Assembly (NCBI RefSeq): GCF_024305175.1
Contig: NZ_JAMWYY010000034.1
Coordinates: 1-32,516 of the forward strand
Origin: Flavobacterium sp.
Lineage (GTDB): Bacteria; Bacteroidota; Bacteroidia; Flavobacteriales; Flavobacteriaceae
Reading direction: 5' to 3'
Length of the DNA stretch: 32,516 bases
Below, piece after piece: positions 8,033 through 17,847 of this stretch (the first letter of the stretch is position 1; every line of letters starts with the position of its first letter). The notes beneath the pieces were generated by a model. That model was not told the origin of the DNA, did not search any database, and saw nothing but the letters and a program-made list of their open reading frames with translations. The translations under genes were made by a program, and so were the position numbers.

Positions 8033-9127
8033 TTATCGCTTTAACAGCTTTATAATTTCTTCTACAATATCATTTGTGGCATTTGGCCTGGCCAGCTTTT
8101 TTATAGTACTGCCCAGCTTATGCCGCTTCTCTTCATTTTCCAGCAAATCCTGAAACACCGGCTGAAATTGCGTGTCAAGCTGTGATTCCTTCAGCATTAC
8201 AGCGCCCTGCTTATCTACAATAGCCTGCGCATTTTTTGTCTGGTGGTCTTCCGCCACGTTGGGCGACGGTATAAACAAGACCGGCTTGCCCACTACGCAA
8301 AGCTCTGACACTGAAGATGCCCCTGAACGGGATATTACAACATCTGCCGCGGCATACACCAGATCCATCCTGTCGATAAAAGAAAGCACATTAACACCTT
8401 CCTTGTCGCCGTGATGGCGGTATTCATCATAATATAATTTGCCGCACTGCCATATCAGTTGCACATCCTGTGCCAGCAGCCAGCTTATTTCTTTATCAAT
8501 GAGCTGGTTTATGCGCCTTGAACCCAGGCTGCCACCCAGCACCAGCACGGTTTTCTTATCAGGTTTTAACCCGAATGTCCCCGCAGCCTCTTCTTTTTTA
8601 CCTGCCATATCAAGCAAATCCTGCCTTACCGGGTTGCCGGTAAGTACAATTTTGCCTTTGGGGAAAAACTGCTCCAGCCCTTCATAAGCAACACAAACCT
8701 TATCAGCATTCTTTGCCAGCCATTTGTTGGTTATGCCGGGGTAGCTGTTTTGCTCCTGCACTACTGTTGGCACACCCATGCCCGAAGCTGCCTTTAGTAA
8801 AGGCCCGCTTGCAAAGCCACCGGTACCAATAACCACATCGGGCTTAAACTGCTTTACTATTTTGCGCGACTTAAGCAGGCTGCTCATCAGCTTTATCGGG
8901 AACATGGCGTTATCAAGTGTTAACCTGCGCTGTATGCCTGCTATCCACAAACCAATAATTTTATATCCTGCCTGCGGCACTTTCTGCATCTCCATTTTAT
9001 CGCTTGCCCCTACAAATAATATTTCGCACTGCGGGTAGCGTTGCTTTAATTCATTCGCAATAGCTATGGCAGGGTAAATATGCCCCCCTGTGCCGCCGCC
9101 GCTTAAAATGAATTTCAGATTTGCCAT
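8033..9127 (-). CDS. murG: Lipid II synthase MurG (undecaprenyl-PP-MurNAc-pentapeptide GlcNAc transferase)
   Basis: MurG is the membrane-associated GT-B glycosyltransferase that adds GlcNAc to lipid I and makes lipid II on the cytoplasmic face. The N-terminal glycine-rich loop is [14 protein letters not shown] (residues 9-22, with H16 in the catalytic loop). The sugar-nucleotide site appears as [12 protein letters not shown] near residue 200 and as [11 protein letters not shown] in the C-terminal half. At 364 residues it is full length. The 55-base gap to ftsW upstream is purine-rich on the coding strand but has no canonical Shine-Dalgarno sequence. Confidence 0.98.
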   Translation of the reverse strand: MANLKFILSGGGTGGHIYPAIAIANELKQRYPQCEILFVGASDKMEMQKVPQAGYKIIGLWIAGIQRRLTLDNAMFPIKLMSSLLKSRKIVKQFKPDVVIGTGGFASGPLLKAASGMGVPTVVQEQNSYPGITNKWLAKNADKVCVAYEGLEQFFPKGKIVLTGNPVRQDLLDMAGKKEEAAGTFGLKPDKKTVLVLGGSLGSRRINQLIDKEISWLLAQDVQLIWQCGKLYYDEYRHHGDKEGVNVLSFIDRMDLVYAAADVVISRSGASSVSELCVVGKPVLFIPSPNVAEDHQTKNAQAIVDKQGAVMLKESQLDTQFQPVFQDLLENEEKRHKLGSTIKKLARPNATNDIVEEIIKLLKR

Positions 9128-9182
9128 TTTTTTTATTTCTACTTTTTTCTGTTACTTTTCGCTTTCGCCTCTTGACTAAAAG

Positions 9183-10490
9183 CTATTTCCCCATCACAGC
9201 CCGCATAGGATTTGCAGCAGCATCTTCTATACTATAAGATGGTTCTGTACCCATAGCCTCTGCTTCCTCCTTTTGCTTTTCGCGAAGTATATGCTCATCT
9301 ATTAATTGCTGTAAAGCAACTTCGCGTTCTTCCTTCTCTGCCAGTTCCTGCGCTATTTCTTCCTCTTTCTTGGTAACGCTGATTATAATACCAATGGCAA
9401 TACAGGTCATCCAGATGGAACTACCCCCGCTACTGATTAGCGGCAACGTTTGCCCCGTTACAGGAAGCAGCTCTACTGCCACACCCATATTGATTAATGC
9501 CTGGAATATTATCGGGAAGCCAAGCCCCACAATAAGTAATTTACCAAACAATGATTTTGCTTTGTGTGCCGATACCAAAAACCTGAAGAACAGCATCAGA
9601 TATAAGAACAATACCGCCAGTCCGCCCACAATGCCATATTCTTCTACTATAATGGCAAAAATGAAATCGGAAGATGACTGCGGCAAAAAGTTTTTCTGCA
9701 CACTCTTGCCGGGGCCAAGCCCGTATACCATTCCTGATGCGATGGCTATCTTGGCTTTTTCGATTTGGTAATCGTCTTCATTTGGCGCATCAGATGTAAA
9801 GCGTTCTATACGGCTTATCCAGGTATCAACCCTGTTTGGCAATGCTTCCGGAAATGCCTTGGCAAACAGCACAAACAATGTTAGCCCCGCTATGCCCATA
9901 CCCATTATCATGGCAAGGTAGCGCAACGGGTACCTGCCTATAAATACCAGCATGCACACCATAGAAAATATTAGTGCAGCGGTAGAAAAGTTAGCAGGCA
10001 GTATCAGGGCCAGTATTATAAATACAGGCATCCATAATTCAAAGAGCGATGATTTAAATGTAACGGGCTTGTCTTCCATCTTGGCGAGGTAGCGCGCCAC
10101 ATATATCATAAGTACTATCATTGCCAATGCAGATGTCTGGAACGTTACCCCAATAAAAGGCACTTTTATCCAGCGGCTTGCGTTGGCACCGTCTATAACC
10201 GTGCCCTGCATAAAGGTATATACCAGTAATAACCCTACTATGGGCAGGGCAATTTTAGATAGCCCCCTGTAATAATGATACGGCACCTTGTGCACAAAAT
10301 AAATAAGGGCAAAGCCTATAAAAATATGAACGAGGTGCTTAACAAGGTATCCGATAGTAGAGCCCTTGCCGATAACATACACAAGATTGGTACTTGCGCT
10401 GAAAACCGGCATGAACGATATAAGGGCCAACAGCATCACGAATGACCATATGCCCTTATCTCCTTTCAGGTTGTTAATTAATTCTTTCAT
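9183..10490 (-). CDS. ftsW: Septal peptidoglycan glycosyltransferase FtsW (SEDS family)
   Basis: FtsW is a polytopic SEDS-family glycosyltransferase that polymerises lipid II at the septum together with its partner transpeptidase FtsI. The sequence is mostly hydrophobic helices and carries the SEDS signatures SDFIFAIIVEEYG and GQTLPLISSGGSS near the last membrane segments. The loop containing DTWISRIERF is also typical. RodA is the closest alternative, but the place between murD and murG favours FtsW. Unusually, about 62 residues (374-435) after the last helix form a highly charged Glu/Lys/Arg-rich cytoplasmic tail that probably makes a coiled coil, ending in a hydrophobic NPMRAVMGK. Confidence 0.95.
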   Translation of the reverse strand: MKELINNLKGDKGIWSFVMLLALISFMPVFSASTNLVYVIGKGSTIGYLVKHLVHIFIGFALIYFVHKVPYHYYRGLSKIALPIVGLLLVYTFMQGTVIDGANASRWIKVPFIGVTFQTSALAMIVLMIYVARYLAKMEDKPVTFKSSLFELWMPVFIILALILPANFSTAALIFSMVCMLVFIGRYPLRYLAMIMGMGIAGLTLFVLFAKAFPEALPNRVDTWISRIERFTSDAPNEDDYQIEKAKIAIASGMVYGLGPGKSVQKNFLPQSSSDFIFAIIVEEYGIVGGLAVLFLYLMLFFRFLVSAHKAKSLFGKLLIVGLGFPIIFQALINMGVAVELLPVTGQTLPLISSGGSSIWMTCIAIGIIISVTKKEEEIAQELAEKEEREVALQQLIDEHILREKQKEEAEAMGTEPSYSIEDAAANPMRAVMGK

Positions 10491-10565
10491 ACTGATTCTA
10501 TTTTATCAAGCAGCAGGTTTTGCTATTTCCCTGCCAGTTGACTGGTTGCCTTTTTTACAGGCGTA

Positions 10566-11903
10566 TTATAAATTTTGTACTGCGGCTTTAAACTGCTTGC
10601 CGCGGTCTTCATAGTTTTCAAACAGGTCAAAACTTGCACATGCAGGCGAAAGCAATACTGTATCGCCTTTCTCAGCCAGTTTTTGCGAAGCTTTTACTGC
10701 TTCTGTCATGCCTGCTGTTTCTACCACTACATCTACCACATTGGCAAAAGCATTTATAATTTTTTGGTTATCTACACCGAGGCATACAATTGCCTTTACC
10801 TTTTCGCGTACCAGCGGCATAAGCTCATCATAATCATTACCCTTATCTACACCGCCCACTATCCAAACAACAGGCGTAGTCATACTGTCAAGCGCAAAAA
10901 AAGTAGCGTTAGTATTGGTTGCCTTACTGTCGTTTATGTATTGCACATTCTGTATTTTAAGCACTTTTTCAAGGCGGTGCTCCACACCCTGAAAGTTAGA
11001 GAGGCTTTCCCTTATGGTTTGTTTACGTATGCGCATTAACTGGGCAACCGCAGTTGCCGCCATGGCGTTCTTCACATTGTGTTTTCCTTCTAATGACAGT
11101 TCGTTAATTGGCATGGTAAATTCTTTATTTCGTATTGTGCTTATAATATTATTGTCTTCTACATATATCCCTTTTTTATTATTACCGGAAAGCGAGAAAG
11201 GGACTAACTTCGCTTTTACCGTATTGTGCTCAAGCCACTTGCTTATTGCTTCGTCATCGGCATCATAAACCAGGTAATCATCCTTTGTCTGGTTCATGGT
11301 AATCCTGAACTTGGCTTCTATATACAGGCTGTAGTTGTACTCATACCTGTCAAGATGGTCAGGGCTAATGTTGGTTATCACCGCTATGTGCGGGCGGTAA
11401 TCCTTTATCCCGTCAAGCTGAAAACTGCTCAGCTCTAAAACATAGCCTTCGCATTTGTTATCGGCTACCTGCCAGGCAAAGCTTTTGCCTATGTTACCTG
11501 CAAGCCCTACACCCAACCCTCCCTGCTTAAGCAGGTAATGCGTAAGCATCGTTGTGGTGGTTTTACCGTTACTACCTGTAATGCCTATGGTTTGTACATC
11601 TGTAAAATGAGAGGCAAATTCTATTTCAGATATTACCGGTATGCCTTTTTCCTTCAGCTTTTTTACTATGGGCGACTTATCGGGTATGCCAGGGCTTTTC
11701 ATTACCACATCGGCGTTAAGCACCAGTTCTTCTGTATGCCTGCCCTCTTCCCATTCTAACTTATTAAGTGCAAGAACTTCTTTATAATTTTCTTTTATCT
11801 GGCCAAAATCAGATACAAACACATCATATCCCTTCTTCTTCCCGAGTATGGCAGTACCAACACCACTCTCTCCCCCTCCAAGTATTACCAGCCGCTTTGC
11901 CAT
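10566..11903 (-). CDS. murD: UDP-N-acetylmuramoyl-L-alanine--D-glutamate ligase (MurD)
   Basis: MurD adds D-glutamate to UDP-MurNAc-L-Ala. The N-terminal nucleotide-binding loop is ILGGGESGVGTA (residues 7-18). The ATP P-loop GSNGKTTTT is at 110-118, the central domain has NISPDHLDRYEYN, and the C-terminal domain has NDSKATN followed by WIVGGVDKGNDY, all typical of MurD. At 445 residues it is full length. Only one base separates its start from the mraY stop upstream. On the other side a 75-base gap with small hairpins precedes ftsW. Confidence 0.98.
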   Translation of the reverse strand: MAKRLVILGGGESGVGTAILGKKKGYDVFVSDFGQIKENYKEVLALNKLEWEEGRHTEELVLNADVVMKSPGIPDKSPIVKKLKEKGIPVISEIEFASHFTDVQTIGITGSNGKTTTTMLTHYLLKQGGLGVGLAGNIGKSFAWQVADNKCEGYVLELSSFQLDGIKDYRPHIAVITNISPDHLDRYEYNYSLYIEAKFRITMNQTKDDYLVYDADDEAISKWLEHNTVKAKLVPFSLSGNNKKGIYVEDNNIISTIRNKEFTMPINELSLEGKHNVKNAMAATAVAQLMRIRKQTIRESLSNFQGVEHRLEKVLKIQNVQYINDSKATNTNATFFALDSMTTPVVWIVGGVDKGNDYDELMPLVREKVKAIVCLGVDNQKIINAFANVVDVVVETAGMTEAVKASQKLAEKGDTVLLSPACASFDLFENYEDRGKQFKAAVQNL

Positions 11904-11904
11904 A

Positions 11905-13131
11905 CTACCTTAGTTTTAATGATACAAGCGAGAATATGGCCAGCATTATGGCTACAATCCAGAAACGGGTAACAATTTTGCTTTCGTGGTAACCCTTTTT
12001 CTGGTAATGGTGATGCAAAGGCGACATCAGGAAAATCCTGCGGCCTTCTCCGTACTTCTTCTTGGTATATTTAAAGTAGCTAACCTGCAATACTACCGAG
12101 AGGTTCTCTGCAAGGAATATCCCGCACAGCACCGGTATCAGCAGTTCTTTTCGCACAGCTATGGCAAGCACGGCTATTATGCCCCCTATGGTGAGGCTGC
12201 CCGTATCGCCCATGAAAACAGATGCCGGATAGGTATTGTACCACAGGAAACCGACCAGCGCACCTGCAAAGGCGGCTATATATACCGTCATTTCTCCCGA
12301 GTTGGGTATGTACATAATATTCAGGTAATTGGAGAATATTATGTTACCCGATACAAATGCGAAAATACCCAGTGTGAGCACCGCAATGGTAGATGTACCT
12401 GCCGCGAGCCCGTCTATACCATCCGTAAGGTTGGCTCCGTTAGATACTGCAGTAATGATAAATATCACGATAGGGATGAATATCAGCCATGCGTAATTTT
12501 TATAATCATCGCCTGCCCAAGACAGCAGCTCTGCATAATCAAGCTCATTATTTTTAAAGAACGGTATGGTGGTAGCAGTTGATTTTTCCTCTACAGGAAG
12601 CTGCGACAGCACCGGCTGTTGCTCAGCATAAATATCAACCCTCGATGTATCGGTACGCACAGTTACTGCCGGATGGAAGTACAGCACATAGCCCACAATA
12701 AGGCCAAGCCCTACCTGCCCCACAACCTTAAATTTGCCCTTTAATCCTTCTTTGTCTTTTTTAAATATTTTGATGTAATCGTCTATAAAACCGATGGTAC
12801 CCATCCATAAGGTGGTAACTATAAGCAGCATCACATAAATGTTATCAAGCTTTGCCAATAGTATAACCGGTATAAGCGTAGCCATGATAATGATAAGTCC
12901 ACCCATAGTTGGCGTTCCCGCTTTTTGCGACTGCCCCTCAAGGCCAAGCTCCCTTACTGTTTCGCCTATCTGCTGCCTGCGCAGGAAATTGATGATCCTT
13001 TTACCGAAAACCGTAGAAATAAGCAACGACAATATTACCGCCAGTCCCGAACGGAAAGTGATGTACTGGAAAACGCCTGTTCCCGGCACATCGAGCTGTT
13101 TATCCAGATATTCAAATAAATAGTACAGCAT
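11905..13131 (-). CDS. mraY: Phospho-N-acetylmuramoyl-pentapeptide transferase (MraY), long form
   Basis: MraY transfers phospho-MurNAc-pentapeptide to undecaprenyl phosphate to form lipid I; it is a multi-pass inner-membrane enzyme requiring Mg2+. The conserved sites are the KAGTPTMGG segment at 70-78, D117-D118-[11 protein letters not shown] at 234-243 and the histidine motif H373-H375 ([10 protein letters not shown]). At 408 residues it is about 50 longer than E. coli MraY. The excess is a polar segment at roughly 153-213, between two membrane helices and before the catalytic NLTDGID loop. Such an insertion is common in Bacteroidota. It sits 6 bases after murE and 1 base before murD. Confidence 0.97.
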   Translation of the reverse strand: MLYYLFEYLDKQLDVPGTGVFQYITFRSGLAVILSLLISTVFGKRIINFLRRQQIGETVRELGLEGQSQKAGTPTMGGLIIIMATLIPVILLAKLDNIYVMLLIVTTLWMGTIGFIDDYIKIFKKDKEGLKGKFKVVGQVGLGLIVGYVLYFHPAVTVRTDTSRVDIYAEQQPVLSQLPVEEKSTATTIPFFKNNELDYAELLSWAGDDYKNYAWLIFIPIVIFIITAVSNGANLTDGIDGLAAGTSTIAVLTLGIFAFVSGNIIFSNYLNIMYIPNSGEMTVYIAAFAGALVGFLWYNTYPASVFMGDTGSLTIGGIIAVLAIAVRKELLIPVLCGIFLAENLSVVLQVSYFKYTKKKYGEGRRIFLMSPLHHHYQKKGYHESKIVTRFWIVAIMLAIFSLVSLKLR

Positions 13132-13137
13132 AAGCGG

Positions 13138-14598
13138 TTATTTGTTTAATTGGGCTAATATCTCTTTTACGGTTTCCATGTCATCAAAATGGGTGCGCAC
13201 ACCCTTTATCTCCTGATAGGTTTCGTGGCCTTTGCCGGCTATCAGTATTATATCATTTGGCAGGGCAAGCTGGCATGCAATTTTTATGGCCTGCCTCCTG
13301 TCTACCACTGCTACGGTTTTTTTATAATTTTGAGGCTCTACGCCCTGCTCCATATCGGCAATAATATCTTCCGGTACTTCGTTACGCGGGTTATCGCTGG
13401 TAAAAATGGCCTGGTCGCTCATAGATGAGGCTATATGCGCCATAAGCGGACGTTTGGTTTTGTCCCTGTCGCCACCGCAGCCAACTACTGTAATAAGCTT
13501 TTCGTTGCGGGTGCGTATGTTTTCTATTGTTTTCAGTACATTTTCAAGCGCATCCGGCGTATGTGCATAATCTACTATGGCGGTTATTTTAGTATCTGAT
13601 ACTATAAACTGAACCCTGCCGCTAACACTCTCAAGGCTGCTCATAAGCCTTAACACTTCCTGGCTCTCTAAACCCAGGTTAACTGCCGCTGCATAAATAG
13701 CAAGCAGGTTATAGGCATTAAAAGTACCTATCAGCTTAACCCATACTTCCTGCTCGTTTATCTTTAAAAGAAGCCCGCCAAGCTGGTTTTCCAGTATCTG
13801 CGCCTTATAATCGGCATAGGTTTTAAGGGCATAGGTTAGTTTTTTAGCTTTAGTATTCTGCAGCATTACCAGCCCGTTCTTATCATCTACATTAACCAGT
13901 GCAAAAGCATCTTTAGGCAACTGGTCAAAGAACATTTTCTTTACATCACGATACTCCGCAAATGTTTTATGGTAGTCCAGATGGTCGTGGCTCAGGTTAG
14001 TAAAAATACCTCCTGCAAACAGCAGCCCTTCTGTCCTGCTTTGGTGTATGCCATGCGAGCTTACCTCCATAAAGCAATACTCAACTCCCTCCTGCATCAT
14101 CTCGTTTAGGTAACGGTTAATGGTAAGCGAATCGGGTGTGGTGTGCGTAGCCTTATGCTCTGCATCGCCCACCATAATTTTTACGGTAGAAAGCAAACCC
14201 GTTTTATAGCCTGCGCTTTTAAACAACTGATACAGCAAAGTGGCAATTGTTGTTTTACCGTTAGTACCCGTTACACCAACCAACTTTAGGTTATGCGATG
14301 GGTTGCCGTAATAGTTGGCTGCCATAAAAGCAAGTGCCGCAGCAGAATTTGTCACCTGAACATAGGTAACACCTGTTTGTGCATTTTCAGGAAGGTCTTC
14401 GCAAACAATAGCTTTAGCACCCTGTGCTACGGCTTTTTCTATATACTCATGCCCATCTGAAAGCGTACCTTTTATCGCTACAAAAACATCATCCTGACCC
14501 ACCAGCCTTGAGTCAAACTCCACCTTACCCACTGTAATGTCGGTAGGGCCTTTAACAGCTTCAATGGCTGTTTTGTATAATATGTCTTTTAGCTGCAT
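13138..14598 (-). CDS. murE: UDP-MurNAc-L-Ala-D-Glu--2,6-diaminopimelate ligase (MurE)
   Basis: MurE adds the third residue of the stem peptide. The ATP P-loop TGTNGKTT lies at about residues 110-117 and the central domain has SSHGIHQSRTEGL and LSHDHLDYH. DNPR at about 402-405 is the signature associated with meso-diaminopimelate rather than lysine specificity, so the organism probably makes DAP-type peptidoglycan. I place the start at the ATG at 14598, which overlaps the ftsI stop as TGATG; a GTG one codon upstream (14601) is also possible and would add one Met. The protein has the normal length of about 486 residues. Confidence 0.97.
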   Translation of the reverse strand: MQLKDILYKTAIEAVKGPTDITVGKVEFDSRLVGQDDVFVAIKGTLSDGHEYIEKAVAQGAKAIVCEDLPENAQTGVTYVQVTNSAAALAFMAANYYGNPSHNLKLVGVTGTNGKTTIATLLYQLFKSAGYKTGLLSTVKIMVGDAEHKATHTTPDSLTINRYLNEMMQEGVEYCFMEVSSHGIHQSRTEGLLFAGGIFTNLSHDHLDYHKTFAEYRDVKKMFFDQLPKDAFALVNVDDKNGLVMLQNTKAKKLTYALKTYADYKAQILENQLGGLLLKINEQEVWVKLIGTFNAYNLLAIYAAAVNLGLESQEVLRLMSSLESVSGRVQFIVSDTKITAIVDYAHTPDALENVLKTIENIRTRNEKLITVVGCGGDRDKTKRPLMAHIASSMSDQAIFTSDNPRNEVPEDIIADMEQGVEPQNYKKTVAVVDRRQAIKIACQLALPNDIILIAGKGHETYQEIKGVRTHFDDMETVKEILAQLNK

Positions 14599-16598
14599 CA
14601 CGATAATTCGAGTACTATTTGCTGATTCTTTTTAACTGATTCGCCCGGCTTAACCGATTGTTTCTTTACCTTACCAATGCCGTGTACCTGTACTTTAAGG
14701 CCCATATTGCCTAAAAGCGCTACGGCATCCATGCCGCTCATGCCTATAAGGTTGGGCACAACATCTTTAACATCCTGTGCTTTCTTGTAATAAGAGGCGT
14801 ATAGTTTTTCCTGTGTGTTTATTTTTTCGTCCAGTTTCTTTATATGGTTAGTGCTCGGCACATCGGTAAATATTTTTTGCGCTATGCGCTTAAATACCGG
14901 GCCGGAAACATCTGCACCATAATATCCTTTGCGCGTGCTTGGCTTGTGTATCACCACTATGCACGAATACTGCGGGTTATCTGCAGGGAAATAACCCACG
15001 AAAGACGATGAGTAATACATATTATCTCCTTTACCACCGCCATAGTTTACCTGTGCCGTACCTGTTTTGCCTGCCATAGAGAAATTAGGCGAGTACAGCT
15101 TGGAACCGGTTCCGCGCTTAACAACATTCTCCATTACCGCCTTTACCTTATCAATAGTTTCCTGAGAGGCTATCCTGTCTTTTATTACCTGCTTGTCAAA
15201 GCGCTTTATGGTTTTGTTCCATTCCCTTATTTCCTGCACAAAGAGTGGCCTTACCATTTCGCCGTTATTGGCAACGGCATTATAAAATGCCAGTGTTTGC
15301 AACGGTGTTAAAGATAGCCCGTAGCCAAAACCCATCCAGGGCAGCGACAGCTTAGACCAGTTGGCGTCATCAGGATGCGGTATTTTTGGCTTGCCCTCGC
15401 CTATGATAGAAACACCAAGCGGCTTGCTAAGCCCGAAATCATCTATGTGCTTTACAAAGGCACGTGGATCATCTTTATAGCTGTCATATACCGCCTGCAC
15501 CAAAACGGTGTTAGACGATACTTCAAATCCCCTTGCAAGGGATATTTTACCGTAACCACCTTTGTGCGAGTCGCGTACTTTTCTCCTGAAATAGGTTATC
15601 TCTCCGCCTTTAGAGTCATACACCTCGCTGGTATCTACTTTTTTATCTTCCAGCAGCGCCATAAGCCCTGCCAGCTTAAAGGTAGAACCCGGCTCCTGAG
15701 ACTCTGCAACTGCATAGTTTACCGTTTCATAGTAGGTGCTGTCTTTAGCACGCCCAAGATTGGATATTGCCCTTACATAACCTGTTTTGGTTTCCATAAC
15801 CACCACACAGCCGTGGTCGGCTTCATAATACTGCAACTGTTTCAGTAATGCGTGGTGCGCAATATCCTGTATGTAAACATCTATGGTAGATACTATATCG
15901 CAGCCGTCAACCGGCTCAACTTCATTATTATCATTTATGGGCTTCCACTGGTTCTTTGCAATTTTCTGCATCATGCGCCTGCCGTCTTTCCCGTTAAGGT
16001 ATTCGGCAAAGGCCCCTTCTATACCTACCTCAAGGTTTTCGCCGCTATGGCTAAGCCTTTCATAACCAATGGTACGCTCGGCAATTTTACCTATCGGATG
16101 CTCCCTTACGGTTTTCTGTTCGGTAATGATACCTCCCTTATACGCCCCAAGCGAAAACAATGGGAAGTTCTTAATGCGGACATATTCGGTATAGGTTAAT
16201 CCTTTGGTTATAAACATATACCTGTTCTTGTTGGCACGTGCCCGGCGCATTTCATTATAATAATAGGAAGAAGGCTTGCCCAGCATTAGAGAAAGCGAAT
16301 CAGACAGCGGCTCTAAGTACTTATCAAAGTCTTCTTTTTTAGGAGCAAGCGCATCAAACCTTACTGTATAATGCGGAATCGAGGTTGCCAAAAGGCTGCC
16401 ATCGCTACTGTAAACATTACCCCTGTTGGCAGGTATGGTAAAGTTGCGCACGGTTCGCTCCTCAGCCAGTTTGCGGTAATAGTCGCCCTCAACCCACTGT
16501 ATGTTGGTGAGCTTAACTACTATGAGTATGGCCATCACAAAAATTGCGAAGGCCACAAGGTAGATCCTGTAAGATATTTTCTTATCCTCTACTCCCAT
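14598..16598 (-). CDS. ftsI: Septal penicillin-binding protein FtsI (PBP3-type transpeptidase) with PASTA domain
   Basis: This is a class B penicillin-binding protein that cross-links septal peptidoglycan in the periplasm, as partner of FtsW. A short cytoplasmic start is followed by one transmembrane helix at about 10-30, then the dimerisation domain and the transpeptidase domain. The catalytic motifs are all present: S305-T-F-K308, S361-S-N363 and K511-T-G513. A single PASTA domain (about 602-666, starting VVPNLIGMSGMDAV) ends the protein, a feature absent from E. coli FtsI but usual in Bacteroidota. It overlaps ftsL by 10 bases and murE by 1, so translation is probably coupled. Confidence 0.96.
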   Translation of the reverse strand: MGVEDKKISYRIYLVAFAIFVMAILIVVKLTNIQWVEGDYYRKLAEERTVRNFTIPANRGNVYSSDGSLLATSIPHYTVRFDALAPKKEDFDKYLEPLSDSLSLMLGKPSSYYYNEMRRARANKNRYMFITKGLTYTEYVRIKNFPLFSLGAYKGGIITEQKTVREHPIGKIAERTIGYERLSHSGENLEVGIEGAFAEYLNGKDGRRMMQKIAKNQWKPINDNNEVEPVDGCDIVSTIDVYIQDIAHHALLKQLQYYEADHGCVVVMETKTGYVRAISNLGRAKDSTYYETVNYAVAESQEPGSTFKLAGLMALLEDKKVDTSEVYDSKGGEITYFRRKVRDSHKGGYGKISLARGFEVSSNTVLVQAVYDSYKDDPRAFVKHIDDFGLSKPLGVSIIGEGKPKIPHPDDANWSKLSLPWMGFGYGLSLTPLQTLAFYNAVANNGEMVRPLFVQEIREWNKTIKRFDKQVIKDRIASQETIDKVKAVMENVVKRGTGSKLYSPNFSMAGKTGTAQVNYGGGKGDNMYYSSSFVGYFPADNPQYSCIVVIHKPSTRKGYYGADVSGPVFKRIAQKIFTDVPSTNHIKKLDEKINTQEKLYASYYKKAQDVKDVVPNLIGMSGMDAVALLGNMGLKVQVHGIGKVKKQSVKPGESVKKNQQIVLELS

Positions 16599-16936
16599 AT
16601 CTTTTCAAACCAGCTTTTTTCTTTTGTCTTTACTACTTTTATCTTTTTTGGCGGAACAGATGATGGGAATATCTCCCTCTCTTCCATTTTGCGCGCCACT
16701 GTCGATTCCATTTTAAGCTCCATAAGCTGCGAACGCCTGTCAACAAACTCAGAGCGGAGCACTTTTACCTCTTCTTCAAGCGCCTTGATGCGGTACACCT
16801 TTTGCTCATAATTATGGGCATTGCCAATCATCAGCATGGCTATAGCCACTAAAAAGATGATAAAGCCCCAGTTTTTCATTGAGCCTTCCTCAACAAGGTA
16901 TTTTGCCTTCAGTAAACTGTAAACGCCGCCTTTCAT
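16589..16936 (-). CDS. ftsL: FtsL-like cell division protein
   Basis: This small bitopic membrane protein has 115 residues. A cytoplasmic stretch of about 22 residues precedes one transmembrane helix at roughly 23-38, then a coiled-coil-like region (about 42-87, rich in Glu, Lys, Leu and Val heptads) and a basic tail. This is the architecture of FtsL, which with FtsQ and FtsB activates FtsWI in other bacteria. Sequence alone would not identify it; its place between rsmH and ftsI is the main argument. The gap to rsmH is 2 bases and it overlaps ftsI by 10. The MKNWGF methionine (residue 20) is an alternative start that would shorten the cytoplasmic part. Confidence 0.85.
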   Translation of the reverse strand: MKGGVYSLLKAKYLVEEGSMKNWGFIIFLVAIAMLMIGNAHNYEQKVYRIKALEEEVKVLRSEFVDRRSQLMELKMESTVARKMEEREIFPSSVPPKKIKVVKTKEKSWFEKIWE

Positions 16937-16938
16937 AG

Positions 16939-17847
16939 CTATTTATTTTTTTCAGCAACCCGCAGCTTGGCACTGCGCGCCCTGTTATTTACAGCAATCT
17001 CTTCGTCTCCGGGCACAATAAGCTTTTCTATGATTTTGAACGGCACCTCAAAATTGCCGAACATATCGCGCTCCGGCTCCCCTTCAAACATGCCGTTGCG
17101 CATAAAGCGCTTTACCAGCCTGTCTTCCAGCGAATGGTAGGATATAACACTTAGCCTGCCGCCCGGCTTAAGCAGCTCTTGTGTTTGCATCAAAAACTCT
17201 TTAAGCACTTCTATTTCCTGGTTTACTTCTATGCGTATGGCCTGGTATATCTGTGCCAGTATTTTATTACTGCGGTGTGGCGGCAAAAACCTGCCAAGTG
17301 CCTGCTTTAGTGCTTCAGAGTTGCGGATAGGCTTTTCCTGCCTTGCCGCTACTATTGCTGCCGCAAGCCCTGCTGCATTTTTAAGCTCGCCATACTCAAA
17401 GAACATCTTTTTAAGGTGCTGCTCGTCATATTCGTTTACTACCCTGCCGGCATTCAGCTCGTTTTTTTTGCTCATGCGCATATCCAGTTCGGCATCAAAA
17501 CGGGTAGAAAAACCACGCTCAGCCACATCAAACTGGTGCGATGAAACACCCAGGTCACCCAGTATACCATCTACCTCTTTAATACCATAAAAACGCAGGT
17601 ACCTTTTTATGAACCTGAAGTTTTCCGGAATCAGCATAAAACGGCTGTCATCCAATACATTTGCCTGCGCATCTTCATCCTGGTCAAAAGCAAAGAGCTT
17701 TCCGTTTGGCCCGAGCCTGCTCAGTATTTCACGCGAGTGCCCCCCGCCGCCAAAAGTTACATCTACATAAACCCCGTCCGGCTTTACCGCCAGCCCGTCA
17801 ACTGTTTCATTTAGCAATACAGGGTTATGATATTCCGTCATCATCAT
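16939..17847 (-). CDS. rsmH: 16S rRNA (cytosine(1402)-N(4))-methyltransferase RsmH
   Basis: RsmH (formerly MraW) methylates N4 of C1402 in 16S rRNA at the ribosomal P site. The N-terminal EYHNPVLLNETVDGL and the SAM-binding VDVTFGGGGHSREIL (about residues 28-42) are family signatures, as are DLGVSSHQFD and the C-terminal ISYHSLEDRLVKRFM. The length, 302, is normal. Three ATG codons in a row (17847, 17844, 17841) make the exact start ambiguous; all three overlap the 3' end of mraZ, by 17 to 23 bases, so expression is tied to mraZ. Confidence 0.97.
   Translation of the reverse strand: MMMTEYHNPVLLNETVDGLAVKPDGVYVDVTFGGGGHSREILSRLGPNGKLFAFDQDEDAQANVLDDSRFMLIPENFRFIKRYLRFYGIKEVDGILGDLGVSSHQFDVAERGFSTRFDAELDMRMSKKNELNAGRVVNEYDEQHLKKMFFEYGELKNAAGLAAAIVAARQEKPIRNSEALKQALGRFLPPHRSNKILAQIYQAIRIEVNQEIEVLKEFLMQTQELLKPGGRLSVISYHSLEDRLVKRFMRNGMFEGEPERDMFGNFEVPFKIIEKLIVPGDEEIAVNNRARSAKLRVAEKNK

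Noticed and set aside
11986..12582. 198-codon open frame on the plus strand, antisense to mraY
   Set aside because: It lies entirely within mraY, whose motifs are intact. The translation has no recognisable domain and a composition expected from the reverse strand of a membrane-protein gene.
15375..15848. 157-codon open frame on the plus strand, antisense to ftsI
   Set aside because: It is wholly inside the transpeptidase gene, with aromatic-rich shadow translation and no promoter or ribosome site.
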